A DNA stretch of 64,000 bases from Aromatoleum bremense (GTDB taxonomy: Bacteria > Pseudomonadota > Gammaproteobacteria > Burkholderiales > Rhodocyclaceae). Under the pieces are notes generated by a model that worked only from the letters and a program-made list of their open reading frames with translations, ran no database searches and had not been told where the DNA came from. This document shows, in pieces, positions 16,718 through 24,745 of the stretch (the first letter of the stretch is position 1; each line of letters begins with the position of its first letter). The translations under genes and the position numbers were made by a program. The DNA is taken from the NCBI RefSeq assembly GCF_017894365.1, contig NZ_CP059467.1:1426001-1490000 (forward strand), given 5' to 3'.

Positions 16718-18018
16718 GCAATTTCCTTGGTGGCGACGACGATCCACACCGGGTTCTGGGCAGCGAAGCGGTGCAGATCGAGGATCGGCTGGCTGCGCGC
16801 CGCCGAGAGTTGAACGATCTCCCACGCCGCGCCAGCTGCCTTGAGCGCGGCAGTCGCGGTGGCGAGGTTTTCGATCGTGACGAAATTCATGACCAGGCGG
16901 CCGCCGGGCGTCAGGCGGCTCAGGCAGAGGTCGATCAGCGTCGTCAGTTCGCCGCCCGAACCGCCGATGAACACCGCATCGGGGTCGGGCCAGGTGTCGA
17001 GGTGTTGCGGCGCCCTGCCCTCGACCAGCGTGTAGTTGAAAACTTGGAGGCGGCGCGCGTTCTCGCATGCGTTGGCGACGTCGGCGACGTTTTTTTCGAT
17101 CGCGTAGACGTGGCCCTCCGGGCACAGCTGCGCCGCTTCGAGGCCGACCGTACCGGCGCCGGCGCCAATGTCCCAGACCAGCGCAGCGGGTTTCAGACGC
17201 AGCTTGGCGAGCGAGACGGCACGCACTTCGAGTTTGGTCAGCAGTCCTTTTTCAGGTTGCCGCTGGACGTATTCCGCGTCCTCGAAACCGAAGGCCGGAC
17301 GCACCACGCGCGGCACGACACGGCGCAAGGCGACGACGTTGGGCTGCGGGAACTCGCGCTGTGCCACGTCGGCCGGGCTGAGGTCGGCAAACACGGCTTC
17401 GTCAGGCGCCGTCAGCCGCGCCGCAACGTCGATCCGGAAAGTGTCGCCCCATCCGGCAGCAACCAGCAGGCGCGCGATCCGGGCCGGGTCGTTGGCCGGC
17501 GAGGTCAGGCAGAGCAGCTTGTCGTGGCGGGCGATGGCGCGAGCCAGCGGCGCCAGGCCGTGGTCGTGGCGCGCGCCGGGAGTCCATTCGCCAGCATCGG
17601 CCGCGTGTACCGAAACCAGCCTGGCATCCTGCCAGGGCAGGCCGAGCCGCGCTGCGGCGAGCTGCAGGCTGGACAGCGCCGGCAGCACGACCACGCGCTG
17701 GCGGCCGAGTTTTTCGATCAGCGAAGCGGCGAGGCCGAAGCACAGCGGGTCGCCCGTGGCGAGCACGATCACGGTCAGGCGGTCGGCCAGCGCCTGCTCG
17801 ACCCAACTGGCGACCGCCGCGATGCGACCGGTCGCATCGCGGCGTTCGGCCCGCGCCGGCAGCAGCGTCTCGACAGCGCGCAGTTGATGAGCCGCCCCGA
17901 TCACCAAATCGCCCTTGTCCCACAGGGACTCCCTTCGGCCGAAAAGAATTTCCGGCAATGCCGCTTCCGGCCCTGCCCCGCCGTGTTCATGCACGCCGAC
18001 GATGTAACAGGTGCTCAC
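16714..18018 (-). CDS. cobL: Precorrin-6Y C5,15-methyltransferase (decarboxylating), CbiE-CbiT fusion
   Basis: Bifunctional enzyme: the N-terminal half (about 1-210) is CbiE (C5 methylation; VIVLATGDPLCFGLAASLI) and the C-terminal half (about 230-434) is CbiT (C15 methylation and C12 decarboxylation), a Rossmann methyltransferase with LVWDIGAGAGTVGLEAA as SAM motif I and DAVFIGGSGGELTTL. The length of 434 is normal for CobL. It overlaps the neighbours on both sides in ATGA junctions, indicating translational coupling. Confidence 0.95.
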   Translation of the reverse strand: MSTCYIVGVHEHGGAGPEAALPEILFGRRESLWDKGDLVIGAAHQLRAVETLLPARAERRDATGRIAAVASWVEQALADRLTVIVLATGDPLCFGLAASLIEKLGRQRVVVLPALSSLQLAAARLGLPWQDARLVSVHAADAGEWTPGARHDHGLAPLARAIARHDKLLCLTSPANDPARIARLLVAAGWGDTFRIDVAARLTAPDEAVFADLSPADVAQREFPQPNVVALRRVVPRVVRPAFGFEDAEYVQRQPEKGLLTKLEVRAVSLAKLRLKPAALVWDIGAGAGTVGLEAAQLCPEGHVYAIEKNVADVANACENARRLQVFNYTLVEGRAPQHLDTWPDPDAVFIGGSGGELTTLIDLCLSRLTPGGRLVMNFVTIENLATATAALKAAGAAWEIVQLSAARSQPILDLHRFAAQNPVWIVVATKEIA

Positions 18019-19175
18019 GAAGACTCTCCTTGCGATGCCCCCACGGCCTCGGCGTGGCGCAGCGTGACGATGGGCCGGCCTTCGAAGTCACAGACCAGGA
18101 TGTCCAGTTCGAAGGCGCCCGGATAACGCGCATTCAGACTGGCCCAGGCGCGTTGTGCGAGCGCACGGTGGAAAGGCACGGCCAACCCGAGCGCGGCAAG
18201 TTTCTCGGCGGCGAAACGCCCGGTTTCGGCGGCGCGGATTTCCTCGACCAGCACCGGCGGCGCACCGATTTCGCTGGCCGCGCCGGCAAGCAGGTCGCGG
18301 TCGATGGCCTTGCGCCAGGCGTGCGTCACCGCGAGCCCCTGGGCGACCTTGGTCAGTTTGCCGACCATCGCGCCGAGGATGACGCGGCGGAAGCCGTATT
18401 TCTGCGCCGCATCGAAGGCCGCCTTGACGAAATCGCCCATCTGCACGAAGCAGGCCTGGGCCAGTTCGGGGTGTTCGCGCATCGCGCATTTCTCGGTCCG
18501 GCCGCCGGTCGTGAACACCACTGCCGGCTGGCGCTGCGCGGCGCCAACCTGCACGCCCTGCACGACGCTGGCGCGGAAGGCAGCGGTCGAGTACGGCTTG
18601 ACGATGCCGGTGGTACCGAGGATCGAGATGCCGCCGAGGATGCCGAGCCGGGCATTGAGCGTCTTTTTCGCCATCGCCTCGCCGCCGGGCACCGAAATCG
18701 TCACTTCGAGACCGTCACGGTCCAACAGGTCGCCGGCGGCGGCGCGCACGTTGTCGGCAATGTTGGCGCGCGGCACCGGGTTGATCGCCGGACCACCGAC
18801 TTCCAGCCCCAGTCCTTCCTGCGTCACCGTACCGACACCGGGACCGCCGCACAGCTTGACGCGGCCGGCCTCGCCCTGCAGGCGCCGCACATCGGCGGTC
18901 AGGTGCGCGCCATTGGTCGCATCGGGGTCGTCGCCGGCGTCCTTGACGACAACGGCGTGCGCCGAATCGGCATCGACCGCGCCGTCCGCGACCGCGAAAC
19001 GGACGAGCTGCCCGTTCGGCAGCCGACAGTCGACGTGATCCGGCACCCGGCCGCTCACCAAGCCCAGCGTCGCGGCCCGGGCCGCCGCCGCCGAGCAGGC
19101 GCCGGTCGTGAAGCCGGTGCGGTTGCCGCGCCGGCGGACCGGCGCGCCCTTGCGGACCTTTTCGGCAGCATTCAT
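18015..19175 (-). CDS. cbiD: Cobalt-precorrin-5B C1-methyltransferase
   Basis: CbiD methylates C1 in the cobalt-first pathway. ATG 19175 (MNAAEKVRKGAPVRRRGNRT) is chosen; the extra upstream codons are within cobH. Family motifs: RTGFTTGACSAAAARAA at about 23-38, VKDAGDDPDATNGAHL, GGPGVGTVTQEGLGL, ILGTTGIVKPYS and FTTGGRTEKCAM. CbiD, CbiG and CbiX together show that cobalt is inserted early. The gene is 7 bp from cobH. Confidence 0.94.
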   Translation of the reverse strand: MNAAEKVRKGAPVRRRGNRTGFTTGACSAAAARAATLGLVSGRVPDHVDCRLPNGQLVRFAVADGAVDADSAHAVVVKDAGDDPDATNGAHLTADVRRLQGEAGRVKLCGGPGVGTVTQEGLGLEVGGPAINPVPRANIADNVRAAAGDLLDRDGLEVTISVPGGEAMAKKTLNARLGILGGISILGTTGIVKPYSTAAFRASVVQGVQVGAAQRQPAVVFTTGGRTEKCAMREHPELAQACFVQMGDFVKAAFDAAQKYGFRRVILGAMVGKLTKVAQGLAVTHAWRKAIDRDLLAGAASEIGAPPVLVEEIRAAETGRFAAEKLAALGLAVPFHRALAQRAWASLNARYPGAFELDILVCDFEGRPIVTLRHAEAVGASQGESS

Positions 19176-19182
19176 GGAGAGA

Positions 19183-19863
19183 TCAGCCGGCACGCCGCTG
19201 CCGGCTTTCGGCCAGCGACAACAGCGCATGCAGCGCCGCGACGACCAGCGTCGAGCCGCCCTTGCGCCCGCGACAAATGATCCACGGCACCTCCTGCACG
19301 CTGGCCAGCAGATCCTTCGATTCGGCCGCCGAGACGAAACCGACCGGCATGCCGACGATCAGCGCCGGGCGGGCACCCTCGTCGCGCACCAGCCGGATCA
19401 CTTCGAGCAGCGCGGTCGGCGCGTTGCCGATGCCGACCAGCGCGCCGTCGAGCAGGCCCAGCCGCTGCGCCTTGCGCATCGCCTGCACGGCGCGCGTCGT
19501 GCCTTCGGCTTTCGCCGACTCGATCACATCGGGGTCGGAGATGAACTGGTGCGGCGTCAGCCCGAAATGGCGGAGGCGCGGCGCCGACAGGCCGACGTTG
19601 ATCATCTCGACGTCCGCGACGATGGGGGCGCCGCCGCCGAGCACCGCCGCGAGACCCGCTTCGACCGCCCGCGGGTGAAATTCGGCCAGGCCGTTGAACT
19701 CGAAGTCGGCGGTGGCGTGGATCATGCGGCGCACGATCGGCCACTGCGCATCGGTATAAGGATGCGCGCCAACCTCGGCGTCGATGATCGAAAAGGAATC
19801 GTGTTCGATGCGCTGACCAGCGACGGTCAGCTGCTCGGTGACGGTATTGCAGAGCGTATTCAT
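19183..19863 (-). CDS. cobH: Precorrin-8X methylmutase
   Basis: CobH/CbiC moves the C11 methyl to C12, giving (hydrogeno)cobyrinate. 226 residues from ATG 19863. The catalytic His is in VRRMIHATADFEF; further family segments are VADVEMINVGLS, GNAPTALLEVI and IVGMPVGFVSAAESK. Gene order cbiX-cobH-cbiD-cobL-cobI is tightly packed, with 5 bp from cbiX. Confidence 0.95.
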   Translation of the reverse strand: MNTLCNTVTEQLTVAGQRIEHDSFSIIDAEVGAHPYTDAQWPIVRRMIHATADFEFNGLAEFHPRAVEAGLAAVLGGGAPIVADVEMINVGLSAPRLRHFGLTPHQFISDPDVIESAKAEGTTRAVQAMRKAQRLGLLDGALVGIGNAPTALLEVIRLVRDEGARPALIVGMPVGFVSAAESKDLLASVQEVPWIICRGRKGGSTLVVAALHALLSLAESRQRRAG

Positions 19864-19868
19864 GGCGG

Positions 19869-20750
19869 TCAGGGGTGGTCGCAGCCGGCGCCGCAAGCGG
19901 GGGCCGCGGCGTGGACAGGGTGGTGATGGTGCGCGTGCGCGGCCTCGACGGCGCGACGGAAGCCGCAGCCGTCGCAGTCGAGCAGCTGCTCGCCGCTGGC
20001 GGCAGCCAGTGCGCGCGCATCGAGCAGCGCGAAGATTTCCTCGTCGAAGCCGAAGTAGGACCCGAGCGCGAAACTGAGCTGCGGATAGGCCGAGCGCAGC
20101 CGCTCGACCTGCTCGCCAATCCGTTCGATCAACACGCCGGTGAACAGATAGACCGGCTGGATGAGGATCTGCGTCATGCCGAGCCGGGCCTGCCGCTGGA
20201 CCACCGTTTCGAGGCGCGGATGGGTGATGCCGGTGAAGGCGATGTCGACCAGGTCGTGTTCGCGCGCCTCAAACACCCAGCGCGCCAGCCGCGCCATCTC
20301 GCCGTTGGCGCCGGCGTCGGACGAGCCGCGACCGAGCAGGACGATGCCGGTGGTGCGCGGATCGGGCACCGCCAGTTCGCGCTGCAGGTGGTCGAGGCGG
20401 CGCTCGACAATCGCGAAGATGTCACGCCCGAGGCCCAGGTGCGGCGCGCAGACGAATTCGGTCGCCGGGTGGCGCAGCCGGGCCGCCTCCACGGCTTGCG
20501 GGATGTCCATCTTGACGTGGCCGGCGGCGTTGAGGATGAAAGGCAACACGACGACCCGCGCGCCGGACGGCGTGATCGCGGCGGCGCGGTCGAGCCCCTC
20601 CTCCATCAGCACCTCGGCGAGTTCGATGAAGCAGACCTCGATCCGCCATTCCGGGTGGCGTTGCCGCCAGTTTTTTGCCAGTTGTTCGATTTCCTCGTTG
20701 CCGGCGCGATGGCGCGAACCGTGGCCGATCAGGAGCAGGGTGTCATTCAT
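19869..20750 (-). CDS. cbiX: Sirohydrochlorin cobaltochelatase with His/Cys-rich tail
   Basis: CbiX (long form, two chelatase domains) inserts Co2+ into sirohydrochlorin. It starts at ATG 20750 with MNDTLLLIGHGSRHRAGNEE; the His of GHGSRH and the His in LNAAGHVKMDIPQ are the expected metal ligands of the first domain, and VLLGRGSSDAGANGE opens the second. The C-terminal tail has CDGCGF, then AHAHHHHPVH and ACGAGCDHP, which suggests metal (cobalt) storage and possibly an Fe-S or zinc site as known in some CbiX proteins. 293 residues; overlaps cobM by 8 bp. Confidence 0.93.
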   Translation of the reverse strand: MNDTLLLIGHGSRHRAGNEEIEQLAKNWRQRHPEWRIEVCFIELAEVLMEEGLDRAAAITPSGARVVVLPFILNAAGHVKMDIPQAVEAARLRHPATEFVCAPHLGLGRDIFAIVERRLDHLQRELAVPDPRTTGIVLLGRGSSDAGANGEMARLARWVFEAREHDLVDIAFTGITHPRLETVVQRQARLGMTQILIQPVYLFTGVLIERIGEQVERLRSAYPQLSFALGSYFGFDEEIFALLDARALAAASGEQLLDCDGCGFRRAVEAAHAHHHHPVHAAAPACGAGCDHP

Positions 20751-21558
20751 GGACGGGTTCTCCGGTGGGCGCGTCCGCCGCGACGCTCGCCTGACGGAAG
20801 CGGTGCGCGAAGGCCGGGTCATAGAGTTTGGAGCGGGCGATCCCGACCCGGTCGCCGGCACCCAGCGTCGGGCTGGCGACGATCATCGCCTGGGCGCCGA
20901 CCTTCTCGGCCTGGCACTTCTTCTTGATGTCGGCCAGCGTGCCGCGGATGATTTTTTCCTCGCCGGGCCAAGAGGCTTTCTGCACCACCAGCATCGGCGC
21001 GTCCTCGCGCCAGCCGGCGGCGCGCAGGGCGCGCTGCACCTCGTGCAGCAAGGTGATCGAGAGGTAGATGCACAGCGTCGAATGATGTGCCGCCAGCGCT
21101 GCGAGATCCTCGCCCGGCGGCATCGGCGTACGGCCGGCGACGCGGGTGAGGATCACGGTCTGCGTCACTTCGGGGAGGGTCAGCGTCTCGCCGGCCGCCG
21201 CCATCGCCGCCATCGCCGACGAGACGCCGGGCACCACGGCCCAGTCGATGCCGGCCGCGGTCAGGGGCCGCGTCATCTCGATCAGCGCGCCGTAGAGACC
21301 GGGGTCGCCGGTCTGCAGGCGGACGACGGTGTCGTGCCGGCCGGCGGCGTCGAGCAGCCAGGCCGTCATCGCTTCCAACGTCATGTCCTTCGAGTCGCGG
21401 ATGACGCAAGCCGCCGGCGCGTAACGCGTCGCCGCGACATCGACCAGCGAACCGGCGAACAGGATCGCGCCCGCCCGTTCGAGCAGGGCGCGGCCCTTGA
21501 CCGTGATCAGTTCGGGGTCGCCGGGACCGGCGCCGACGAACCAGACCTTGCCCGGCAC
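20743..21558 (-). CDS. cobM: Precorrin-4 C11-methyltransferase
   Basis: CobM/CbiF. The SAM site KVWFVGAGPGDPELITVKG opens the protein; DSKDMTLEAM, RLQTGDPGLYGAL, VVPGVSSAMAAMAAAG and LTLPEVTQTVILTR follow in family order. The likely start is GTG 21558 (VPGKVWFVG), 4 bp after the cbiM-like stop; the only upstream ATG (21603) lies inside the previous gene and would add 15 unrelated residues. About 271 residues. Confidence 0.92.
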   Translation of the reverse strand: MPGKVWFVGAGPGDPELITVKGRALLERAGAILFAGSLVDVAATRYAPAACVIRDSKDMTLEAMTAWLLDAAGRHDTVVRLQTGDPGLYGALIEMTRPLTAAGIDWAVVPGVSSAMAAMAAAGETLTLPEVTQTVILTRVAGRTPMPPGEDLAALAAHHSTLCIYLSITLLHEVQRALRAAGWREDAPMLVVQKASWPGEEKIIRGTLADIKKKCQAEKVGAQAMIVASPTLGAGDRVGIARSKLYDPAFAHRFRQASVAADAPTGEPVHE

Positions 21559-21562
21559 GGCC

Positions 21563-22189
21563 TTAAGCCAGGCGCAGGTCGAAGCAGAAGCGCACGGCCG
21601 CATGGCCTTTGAAGCGCGCCAGGCCCTTGACGACGAGCAGCGTGAACACCGGTTCGACGATCAGTAGCGCGCCATAGGAGGCCGCGAAAGTCGCCCAGGC
21701 GGCGAGCGGCGTCGCCACTTCACCGATCGCCAGCCAGAAGCCGACCATCAGCGTTACGCCGCTGTAATACACGGCGTCGAGCTTGACGATGGTCTTCACG
21801 TCGAGTCCTTGCAGGCGCTGGCCGAGCGTGGCGTGGAGCAGGCACAGCGGGACGACCAGCGACAGCGAATTGACGCCCAGGTGGATCAGGTCGGCCGGCT
21901 CGAAAAGCAGGCCCTGCAGCAGCAGGCCGAGGGCGAAGCCGAACAGCGTCGGGATGAAGCCGAGCGTCAGGTAGATCGGCATCGCGCCGACGAAATGCAG
22001 TTCCGATGGTCCGGCCGGCAGGTGGAAGGCCTGCATGAAGAGGCTGAAGAACAGCGCCGCGAGCAGCGTGCGGACGATCAACTGCGGCCGCTTGACCAGA
22101 TGGATCGACTGGCTGCCCAGCAGCGCGACCGCCGCGACGTTGGCGGCGAGGATCTTGGCGGAGGAAACGAATCCCGGTTCGATATGCAT
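21563..22189 (-). CDS. CbiM-like energy-coupling cobalt transporter permease
   Basis: A 208-residue membrane protein with about six hydrophobic segments. It begins MHIEPGF, and CbiM/NikM proteins begin Met-His because this His binds Co2+ or Ni2+ near the N-terminus. Further CbiM-like traits are GPSELHFVGAMPIYLTLGFI and LIHLGVNSL. No cbiN, cbiQ or cbiO is present in the window, so it would act alone or with components elsewhere. ATG 22189 follows AGGGAGT. It is the first gene after the second B12 riboswitch, as expected for a cobalt uptake protein. Confidence 0.8.
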   Translation of the reverse strand: MHIEPGFVSSAKILAANVAAVALLGSQSIHLVKRPQLIVRTLLAALFFSLFMQAFHLPAGPSELHFVGAMPIYLTLGFIPTLFGFALGLLLQGLLFEPADLIHLGVNSLSLVVPLCLLHATLGQRLQGLDVKTIVKLDAVYYSGVTLMVGFWLAIGEVATPLAAWATFAASYGALLIVEPVFTLLVVKGLARFKGHAAVRFCFDLRLA

Positions 22190-22349
22190 GACGACTCCCT
22201 GGTTGAGTGCAACGACGACATCGGCACAACCACGGAAGCAGAACGCTGGGGAACGGAACGCGGGAATCGATGACGGACACACCGCCGTGAATGAAGCTAT
22301 CGCGCACCTGATCGCCGGCCGAACCCACACCCCGGGGTCATACCCAACA

Positions 22350-22540
22350 ATCGATCAGGCCGGTCTTCTGGCTCGCCTTCTTCCTCCTCGGCCGGCCTTC
22401 CCGCGCAAGCGCAGTGGCGTAGTAGCAGAGTCGTCAGGCTTACAGCAGCGGGGGCTGCGCCGGAATGGCTGATGGTCACATCAGTTGCACCGGACTTCCC
22501 GTTTCACCCCGCCGCACGGAAGCACGACGAGGAACCTGGA
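22350..22540 (-). promoter_or_regulatory. Cobalamin riboswitch of the cob operon
   Basis: On the minus strand the conserved core is clear: AAACGGGAAGTCCGGTGC, then CGCAGCCCCCGCTGCTGTAA, then the B12-box-type GCCACTG, GCGGGAAGG, and the 3' element GAGCCAGAAGACCGGCC. It lies about 160 nt ahead of the cbiM-like start. I see no clear intrinsic terminator after it, so control is probably at translation initiation of the first gene (inference). Boundaries are approximate. Confidence 0.92.
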
Positions 22541-22631
22541 TCGAACAAGGTGCAGAGCATACCGCCGCCGGCCGCCGGCTGGCAAGCCCGCCCGAGTGGC
22601 AAGTCTTGACGGCCAGCGGGGAAGGCAGGAA

Positions 22632-24080
22632 TCACGCCAGCATCAGGTCGAAACTGCTCTCGGTGCCGTCCTTCCAGCCGTCCCACAGGAAGTCGTCGGC
22701 CTTGCCGTCGGCGATCAGGCGGAAGGCATAGCGCGTCTGTTCCTCGTAGAAGCCGCAGAAGGCGCCGACCCGGTCCATGCCGCCGTTCATTTCGTGCGCC
22801 TCGGCCGGACACGGCGAGCCGCAGAAATGGCGGATCGCGCAAGTGCTGCATGGCGTGATGGCATCGACGTTGCGGCCGGTCACCTTGCGGAAGGCGTCGC
22901 TCTGCAACACCGCGTCGATGTCGTCGCTGAACAGGTTGCCGCCGCGGAAATCGTCGAGCCCGATGAACTCGCTGCACGGGAACAGGCCACCGTCGGGCGC
23001 CAGTGCGAAGAAGGCACGGCCGCCACCGCACGGCGAGATGTCGCACATCAGCCGGCGCGCCGTCGGCGCCAGGATGGCGAGCAGGATGTTGGCGAAATTC
23101 GCCACGACCAGCTTGCGCCCGCTTTCCCGGTACAACTGGTGGGTACGTTCGAGCGCGGCGATGAACCTATTTGCCAGCGCCGCATCGTCGGGACGCACCG
23201 TGCGCGCACCGGGGAGCGTGCAGCGCACGGCGTTGAGCATGCAGGTCGGGACTTCGCGGGCATGGAAGAGTTCGACCAGCGGCACCAGCTGGTCGAGGTT
23301 CTTTTCGGTGCACGTGGCAATCACACTCCACGAGGCGTAACCCTTGAGCGCGTCCATCGCGGCGAGCACCTTGTCATGCACGCTCTTGCCACCGAAGGTC
23401 AGCCGCGTGGCGTCGGTCGTTTCGGCGAGCGGACCGTCGAGCGAAAGGCCGATGCTGACCCCGTGCCCGGCCAGGAAGTCGATCGCGGCAGTGTCGAGCA
23501 GCGTGGCGTTGGTCTGCACACCGAAGACGAAGTCGTCCTTGAACGCCGCGATGGCCGGAAACAGCGCCTGCTGGTTCATCAGCGGTTCGGCCCCGTGAAA
23601 GATGATGCGCGGCAAACGTCCGGCCGGCATGGTCGCGGCGAAATAGGTCTTGAGCCGCCCCAACGCTTCCTGCAGGCGGTCGGCAGCCATGTGCGAACCG
23701 TTCCTGCGCATGCCTTCCGGGATGTAGCAGTAGGTGCAGTTGAGGTTGCAGCGCTCGGTCGGGTTGACGTAGGCCGCCGAAGGTTTGAGTTCGAAACGCA
23801 GCGCGTGCAGCTCGCGACCGAAAGCGGCCGACTTTTCGCGGTAACCGGCAAGCAGCGGGCCTTCGCCGAGCGCCTCGGCCAGGCGCTCCTTGCGCACCAG
23901 CGCCCAGAAGGCGGTGGCCGGGTCGGTGAGTGCCAGGTAGTCGGCGTGGCCGATGTCGAGCGGCAGCAGGCTGGGGCCGTTGCCGCTGTTGGCGTAGGCG
24001 CCGGCCGAGGGCGCGGCCGAACGCACGGGCGCAGCCGTCCCGCCCGCCGTGGTTGCGGCGGGGTTGATCACAGCAGTCAT
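22632..24080 (-). CDS. cbpB: Peptide-modifying radical SAM enzyme CbpB
   Basis: A 482-residue radical SAM enzyme. The cluster motif CNLNCTYC (Cys 111, 115, 118) is preceded by YVNPTER. The C-terminal part has a SPASM-like set of cysteines: MCDISPCGGGR, LFPCSE and CSTCAIRHFCGSPCPAE, then GAFCGFYEE, which would hold auxiliary Fe-S clusters. SPASM enzymes of this type modify short ribosomal peptides; the candidate substrate CbpA is encoded 11 bp upstream. ATG 24080 follows GGAGGT. The match to the CbpA/CbpB pair rests on family memory, and the chemistry of the modification is, to my knowledge, not established. Confidence 0.85.
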   Translation of the reverse strand: MTAVINPAATTAGGTAAPVRSAAPSAGAYANSGNGPSLLPLDIGHADYLALTDPATAFWALVRKERLAEALGEGPLLAGYREKSAAFGRELHALRFELKPSAAYVNPTERCNLNCTYCYIPEGMRRNGSHMAADRLQEALGRLKTYFAATMPAGRLPRIIFHGAEPLMNQQALFPAIAAFKDDFVFGVQTNATLLDTAAIDFLAGHGVSIGLSLDGPLAETTDATRLTFGGKSVHDKVLAAMDALKGYASWSVIATCTEKNLDQLVPLVELFHAREVPTCMLNAVRCTLPGARTVRPDDAALANRFIAALERTHQLYRESGRKLVVANFANILLAILAPTARRLMCDISPCGGGRAFFALAPDGGLFPCSEFIGLDDFRGGNLFSDDIDAVLQSDAFRKVTGRNVDAITPCSTCAIRHFCGSPCPAEAHEMNGGMDRVGAFCGFYEEQTRYAFRLIADGKADDFLWDGWKDGTESSFDLMLA

Positions 24081-24091
24081 GGGACCTCCGC

Positions 24092-24268
24092 TTACGCTGT
24101 GGCGTCAGACTCAACGGCGTCCGGCACGGCGTCCGGACTCGCGGCGCGATCCATCAGGATGTAGTGCGACAGGCCGATGCCGTCGGCTTCGCAATGCTGG
24201 CGGGTGGCGATGATCGCCGGCTTGGCGCTGGTGATGGCGGGGATTGCTGCGGTCGTGGGGGATGTCAT
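24092..24268 (-). CDS. cbpA: Modified peptide precursor CbpA
   Basis: A 58-residue peptide starting at ATG 24268 behind AGGAGAG. The N-terminal half is a bland Thr/Ala/Pro leader (MTSPTTAAIPAITSAKPA). The centre ATRQHCEADGIGLSHYILMD is the conserved part as I recall it from CbpA-type precursors, with one Cys, two Gly, Ser, His and Tyr as possible modification sites. The C-terminus is acidic and variable. It is directly followed by the radical SAM gene and directly preceded by a B12 riboswitch with terminator. It is a candidate RiPP precursor whose product could be tied to cobalt or cobalamin status (inference). Confidence 0.8.
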   Translation of the reverse strand: MTSPTTAAIPAITSAKPAIIATRQHCEADGIGLSHYILMDRAASPDAVPDAVESDATA

Positions 24269-24290
24269 CCGATCTCTCCTTGCGTTTCCA

Positions 24291-24344
24291 GAAAACAAAA
24301 AGGGCTTCGCCGCGACGCTTTCCAGGCGTGCGGCGAAACCCCTT
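24291..24344 (-). terminator. Intrinsic terminator after the cbpA riboswitch
   Basis: On the minus strand AGGGGTTTCGCCGCACGC and GCGTCGCGGCGAAGCCCT form a long stem with two small bulges, followed by TTTTTGTTTT. It lies between the riboswitch and the cbpA start, 23 bp before the ATG, so B12 binding can stop transcription before cbpA. Confidence 0.85.
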
Positions 24345-24365
24345 GCCATTGGTTTCGAAACTGCG

Positions 24366-24555
24366 AAGTCCGACAGGTCTTCTGGCTCTCGGATCAACCG
24401 GTTGGTCTGCGCCTTCCCATGACGATGCGTCATCACAGTGGCTGGTCGCCGCATGCCGCGCGACCTTGCAGATTCCGTCCCCGATTACAGCGGCGGGCCC
24501 GCCACGGAATTGGGCCGCGGCCCGCACCGTGTTCCGGGGCGGCTGGTCGGCGCGC
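24366..24555 (-). promoter_or_regulatory. Cobalamin riboswitch of cbpAB
   Basis: Minus-strand core elements: GGAACACGGTGCGG, GGCGGGCCCGCCGCTGTAAT, AGCCACTGTGATGACG, ATGGGAAGGCGCAGACC and GAGCCAGAAGACCTGTC. This is a second, independent copy of the class, diverged from the one at 22350-22540. It is followed by a strong terminator. Boundaries are approximate. Confidence 0.9.
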
Positions 24556-24578
24556 CCCCTTTGTCGAAATCGACTCGC

Positions 24579-24608
24579 ATTCTAGCGAGCGGCGAGAAAT
24601 CGCGTCAA
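24579..24608 (-). promoter_or_regulatory. Sigma-70 type promoter for the cbpAB riboswitch transcript
   Basis: On the minus strand TTGACG (24608-24603) and TAGAAT (24584-24579) are separated by 18 bp, close to consensus. The riboswitch begins about 25 bp downstream. The promoter lies inside the island, 32 bp from the right repeat. Confidence 0.65.
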
Positions 24609-24640
24609 GGCCACACCGTGTGGCATCTGGGGCGCTTGGT

Positions 24641-24745
24641 ACGGCTGCACTGAGCCGGAGCCGGGCCGGTCGTCACCGGCTTTCGGCCTGCGGAAAAACT
24701 ACGGCCGCCCCGGGGCGGCCGCTTTGTGCAGGGACTGCCGAAACT
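24641..24745. repeat. 105-bp direct repeat, right copy (island boundary)
   Basis: Same sequence as 9566-9670 with one difference. Here it has no BON/SRPBCC gene in front of it; its end overlaps the stop codon (CTA on the plus strand) of the molybdenum hydroxylase large subunit. The hairpin terminator within it can end that minus-strand transcript. Confidence 0.93.

Noticed and set aside
24641..24745. tRNA-type attachment site at the island edge
   Set aside because: The repeat contains coding and terminator sequence of the BON/SRPBCC gene, with no tRNA-like fold, and there is no integrase inside the island.
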